From Lentisphaerales bacterium (lineage in GTDB: Bacteria; Verrucomicrobiota; Lentisphaeria; Lentisphaerales; Lentisphaeraceae): a DNA stretch of 44,000 nucleotides. Below the pieces are notes generated by a model. That model did not search any database, was not told the DNA's origin, and saw nothing but the letters and a program-made list of their open reading frames with translations. The stretch is taken from assembly GCA_022446985.1 (NCBI GenBank), contig JAKVBD010000042.1, positions 1 through 44,000 of the forward strand, given 5' to 3'. The position numbers were made by a program, and so were the translations under genes. Every line of letters begins with the position of its first letter. The first letter of the stretch is position 1. Shown here piece after piece: positions 41,342 to 44,000 of the stretch.

Positions 41342-42060
41342 TACTTGTCAGATTTAGTTAACTTTAAAAGAGCTTCGATTTCTTTTGTTTTTAACTCGCG
41401 GTAACCGCCTACAGGAAGCTCTCCTAATTTTAGATTACCAATCTGAGTTCTTTTCAGGGAACGGACTGTTAGATCTAACGCTCGACAAATCTTTCGTATC
41501 TCACGTTTTTTACCTTCAGTCAAAGTAAACACTAAAACAGCGCCATTTTCGGTACGCTTTTTAATTTCAATATTTTTTGTTTTGTAAAAAATATCTTCGT
41601 GGGTAATACCTTCTCTGGATACTGCATTAATCGCCTTATTGACGATTTCTCCAGTAACATAAACGCGATATTTTTTCTCCAGCTCATAGCGAGGGTGCAT
41701 AAGCTTATTAGCAAAGTCACCATCGTTAGTCGCAAGCAGTAGGCCTTCACTGTTTTTATCGAGTCTACCAACAGAAAATAGTCTGTCTTTCTTAGGAAGA
41801 AGATCGAAAATAGTCTGCTTCTCGTGTGGGTCGTGAGCCGTGCAGGCATAGCCCGTAGGTTTGTTGAGGGCTATATAGACGTAATTTTTAAGGTGTAATT
41901 GACGTCCCTTATATTTTACCGTGTCTTCACCAGGTTCGACATTTGTCGCAACCTCAGTACATATCTGGCCATTGACAATGACTTTTCCATCTCTGATAAG
42001 TTCTTCAGAAGCACGGCGTGAAGCAACGCCTGCCATTGCAAGGTATCTGGCTAATCTCAT
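41341..42060 (-). CDS. RsuA/RluB-family rRNA pseudouridine synthase
   Basis: 239 residues. Residues 1-50 are an S4 RNA-binding domain ([21 protein letters not shown]). GRLDKNSEGLLLATNDG contains the catalytic Asp101. EGKKREIRKICRALDL near the end is the conserved RluB/RsuA/RluE/RluF C-terminal motif. It isomerises one uridine in 16S or 23S rRNA; which position cannot be told from the sequence. The start overlaps the hisC stop (ATGA), so translation is probably coupled. Confidence 0.92.
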   Translation of the reverse strand: MRLARYLAMAGVASRRASEELIRDGKVIVNGQICTEVATNVEPGEDTVKYKGRQLHLKNYVYIALNKPTGYACTAHDPHEKQTIFDLLPKKDRLFSVGRLDKNSEGLLLATNDGDFANKLMHPRYELEKKYRVYVTGEIVNKAINAVSREGITHEDIFYKTKNIEIKKRTENGAVLVFTLTEGKKREIRKICRALDLTVRSLKRTQIGNLKLGELPVGGYRELKTKEIEALLKLTKSDK

Positions 42061-43103
42061 GTGAGTATTTCCTTTGTCGCAGCAAAGAATTTATCCATCT
42101 CTTCATCGGTGCCGATAGTGATGCGGACATACTTGCCAGTTCTGCCACCTTTGAAGTAGCGTATGATAATATTACGGTCATTTAAAGCTTGAAAGTATTC
42201 AGCCGCATCAATTGGCGGAATCGCAAAAACAAAGTTTGTTTGTGAAGGGTTGACTTTGAAGCCAAGTTTAGTTAGTTCTGCTTCGGTTCTAGCTCTGGTA
42301 GCTTTAATTTTATTGATGGTTTCTTCAAAGTAATCAACATCAAGCAATGCCGCCGCTGCCATGGTTTGTGAAAGAGCGTTGACATTGTAAGAATCTTTTA
42401 CCTTATGCATGCCGGCAGTCAGCTCTTTATTTGCAAAAGCCATACCAACTCGGATTCCAGCTAAAGAGTAACTCTTCGAGAATGTTCTGGTGACAATGAC
42501 ATTTGGAAATTCTTTATATAGCTCTAAACAGTTAGTCTCAGCAAAATCACCGTACGCTTCATCGATTACAACGATGCCTTCGAAAGACTTACAGAATTCA
42601 CGAATTTTTTCTTTGCAGAATGAATTTGTCGTCGGAGCATTTGGATTGGTAATGAGGAAGAGACTACAGCCTTTGGCCTGTTCGGCTAAGTCGGTTGGCA
42701 GTTCGAAATTTTCATCAAGTTCAACAAAACGTTGATTCGCTCCCTGGATTTCAGCTAGAATAGGATAAAGAGAGTAGCTTGGGTTTAACCAGCCAATAGT
42801 ATCCTGCTCACCAGCAAAACTTCTGAAGATTACAGTCAATATGTCATCTGAACCATTACCAACGAGAACTTCCTGAGTGTCTACACCAAGAACTTTGGCC
42901 GCAGCTTCTTTAACTGGTTGAGAGACTGGCTCAGGGTATTTCCTGAGGTTGTCAATCACATAGCTATGCAGTGCTTCTACAGATTTTGCGGAAGGTGGGT
43001 ACGGGTTCTCATTTGTATTGAGTTTGATAATGTCCGGGTTTTTAGGCTGCTCGCCAGGAATGTACCCGGAAGTAGCTTGAATGTTTTCGCGAAAGTAACT
43101 CAT
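42057..43103 (-). CDS. hisC: histidinol-phosphate aminotransferase (HisC family, copy 2)
   Basis: 348 residues. [14 protein letters not shown] (25-38) and SQPVKEAAA start the protein, and [10 protein letters not shown] (151-160) replaces the usual NPNNPTG, so the conserved Gly position is Asn. Lys210 in [13 protein letters not shown] binds PLP. The protein is clearly diverged from copy 1 at 17668-18762. Copy 2 is the better candidate for histidine synthesis, although no other his gene is here. Its start overlaps the pabA stop (ATGA) and its stop overlaps the next start. Confidence 0.88.
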   Translation of the reverse strand: MSYFRENIQATSGYIPGEQPKNPDIIKLNTNENPYPPSAKSVEALHSYVIDNLRKYPEPVSQPVKEAAAKVLGVDTQEVLVGNGSDDILTVIFRSFAGEQDTIGWLNPSYSLYPILAEIQGANQRFVELDENFELPTDLAEQAKGCSLFLITNPNAPTTNSFCKEKIREFCKSFEGIVVIDEAYGDFAETNCLELYKEFPNVIVTRTFSKSYSLAGIRVGMAFANKELTAGMHKVKDSYNVNALSQTMAAAALLDVDYFEETINKIKATRARTEAELTKLGFKVNPSQTNFVFAIPPIDAAEYFQALNDRNIIIRYFKGGRTGKYVRITIGTDEEMDKFFAATKEILT

Positions 43104-43678
43104 TTTTTTAATCCGCTAAGCTTCAGGAAATTGTCAAGTAGATCATGTCCGTGTTCAGTTAAGATAGACTCGGGGTGATACTGTACGCCATAGACAGGCA
43201 GTTCTTTGTGTTGAACACCCATGACAATGCCATCTTCTGTTTTTGCGGTCACTTCAAGACAATCCGGTAATTCACCGACAGCACACAAAGAGTGATAACG
43301 AGTAGCATTATAAGGGCTTGGAATATCATTGAAGATTCCTTTGCCAGTATGATTGATAGCTGAAATTTTACCATGCATGAGGTAAGGGGCATGACCAACC
43401 GTGCCACCAAAAGTGTCAACAATCGATTGCATCCCAAGGCAAACACCAAATACTGGTATACCCTTATCTGAGAAGTATTTAATGGCCTCACATGATACAC
43501 CGGCTTCTTTAGGTGAGCAGGGGCCCGGAGAAACCACAATTGCCGTTGGATTCATAGCAGCTAATTCTTCTACCGTCTTGGCGTCATTGCGGACAACCTC
43601 AGGTAGGTGGCCCAGCTCACCAAAGTACTGGACCAGATTCCAGGTAAAGGAATCGTAGTTATCAATCATTAAAAGCAT
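43100..43678 (-). CDS. class I glutamine amidotransferase subunit (TrpG/PabA)
   Basis: 192 residues. [20 protein letters not shown] is the family start, and [13 protein letters not shown] the second conserved block. Cys80 in [10 protein letters not shown] with His168 and Glu170 in VQYHPES form the glutaminase triad. It supplies ammonia to anthranilate synthase or aminodeoxychorismate synthase; the partner TrpE or PabB is not in the window, and many bacteria use one subunit for both. It lies 14 nt after glyS. Confidence 0.93.
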   Translation of the reverse strand: MLLMIDNYDSFTWNLVQYFGELGHLPEVVRNDAKTVEELAAMNPTAIVVSPGPCSPKEAGVSCEAIKYFSDKGIPVFGVCLGMQSIVDTFGGTVGHAPYLMHGKISAINHTGKGIFNDIPSPYNATRYHSLCAVGELPDCLEVTAKTEDGIVMGVQHKELPVYGVQYHPESILTEHGHDLLDNFLKLSGLKK

Positions 43679-43692
43679 AGTTGCTTGGCGCC

Positions 43693-44000
43693 TTACGCAT
43701 TAAGTTTGTTGAAAATGTAACCTTGTAGTTCATCAAGGCTCACACGTTCTTGAGTCATAGTGTCACGGTCGCGTACAGTTACGCAGTTGTCTTCTTCACT
43801 TTCGAAATCGTAAGTAACACAAAGAGGTGTACCGATTTCGTCCTGACGGCGGTAGCGTTTACCAATTCCTTGAGTTATATCGTGAGCCGATCTAAATGTC
43901 TTTTGAAGCTTTTTGTGAATGGCTTCAGTTTTATCTGAAAGCTTCTTAGAAAGTGGAAGAACTGCAACTTGTACTGGAGCGACGATAAAAGGTAAACGTA
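43693..44000 (-). CDS. glyS: glycyl-tRNA synthetase, C-terminal part (cut by window edge)
   Basis: Partial: 102 codons up to TAA at 43693-43695; the start lies beyond 44000. The translation holds [18 protein letters not shown], then [15 protein letters not shown] and [14 protein letters not shown]. This is the anticodon-binding domain of the homodimeric, eukaryote/archaea-like class II glycyl-tRNA synthetase, which is distinct from the two-subunit GlyQ/GlyS enzyme. It charges tRNA-Gly. It would be the upstream gene of the pabA-hisC-rRNA pseudouridine synthase-exonuclease run. Confidence 0.9.
   Translation of the reverse strand, partial: RLPFIVAPVQVAVLPLSKKLSDKTEAIHKKLQKTFRSAHDITQGIGKRYRRQDEIGTPLCVTYDFESEEDNCVTVRDRDTMTQERVSLDELQGYIFNKLNA

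Noticed and set aside
1..44000. Search for CRISPR arrays, insertion sequences, prophage genes and tRNA-flanked islands
   Set aside because: I found no regularly spaced repeats, no transposase or integrase motifs, no phage structural genes and no tRNA genes. Gene content and gene spacing look chromosomal throughout.

Overview
The window reads as a continuous, gene-dense piece of a Gram-negative-like bacterial chromosome of moderate to low GC. There are several lipobox proteins, Hanks-type kinases with extracytoplasmic domains, a PTS-EIIA-fused antiporter, a one-chain glycyl-tRNA synthetase and an aspartokinase resembling the ectoine-associated type. From overall protein character I lean towards the PVC superphylum, perhaps Lentisphaerota (Lentisphaera-like). 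That is an inference and has not been tested by any search. I see no phage, insertion sequence, integron or CRISPR array.

Layout. 1-4996: tmRNA (minus), rlmN (plus), then a minus-strand operon glgC - polyprenyl diphosphate synthase - dapA. 5222-9226: plus-strand operon of arsenite methyltransferase, CPA2 antiporter with a C-terminal EIIA domain, a small lipoprotein and a rhomboid protease, converging on a UbiA/MenA-type prenyltransferase. 10311-11679: two tandem paralogous lipoproteins. 11676-16442 (minus): holA, gmhA, an 829-residue modular protein with a duplicated domain and a helix-hairpin-helix, and a small membrane protein. 16592-21111 (plus): pheA-hisC, an Nfu-type Fe-S scaffold, serC and a 116-residue conserved-looking protein. 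21162-22985 (minus): small lipoprotein, GT2 glycosyltransferase, clpP. 23120-24571 (plus): an orphan small protein and an inositol-monophosphatase-like enzyme. 24637-32534 (minus): tandem UspA protein, then lysC-hemY-hemX-hemA-hemC plus a 98-residue ORF, and a HAD phosphatase. 32626-40792 (plus): exported Sel1-repeat protein, exported subtilase, infA, and a membrane Ser/Thr kinase followed by a pseudokinase paralogue. 40802-44000 (minus): glyS (cut by the window edge), pabA, a second hisC, an RsuA/RluB pseudouridine synthase and a DEDDh exonuclease.

Most of the window is housekeeping: amino-acid synthesis (lysine, phenylalanine, serine, histidine/aromatic transamination), haem synthesis from glutamyl-tRNA, glycogen precursor, isoprenoids, translation and ribosome rescue, and DNA replication. 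The less ordinary parts are the kinase-pseudokinase pair, the 829-residue modular protein, the arsM-antiporter-lipoprotein-rhomboid operon, a 19-bp perfect hairpin with a G-quadruplex-type loop, a gene whose only Shine-Dalgarno-like motif lies inside the preceding terminator, and a haem operon in which four consecutive genes start with GTG or TTG.
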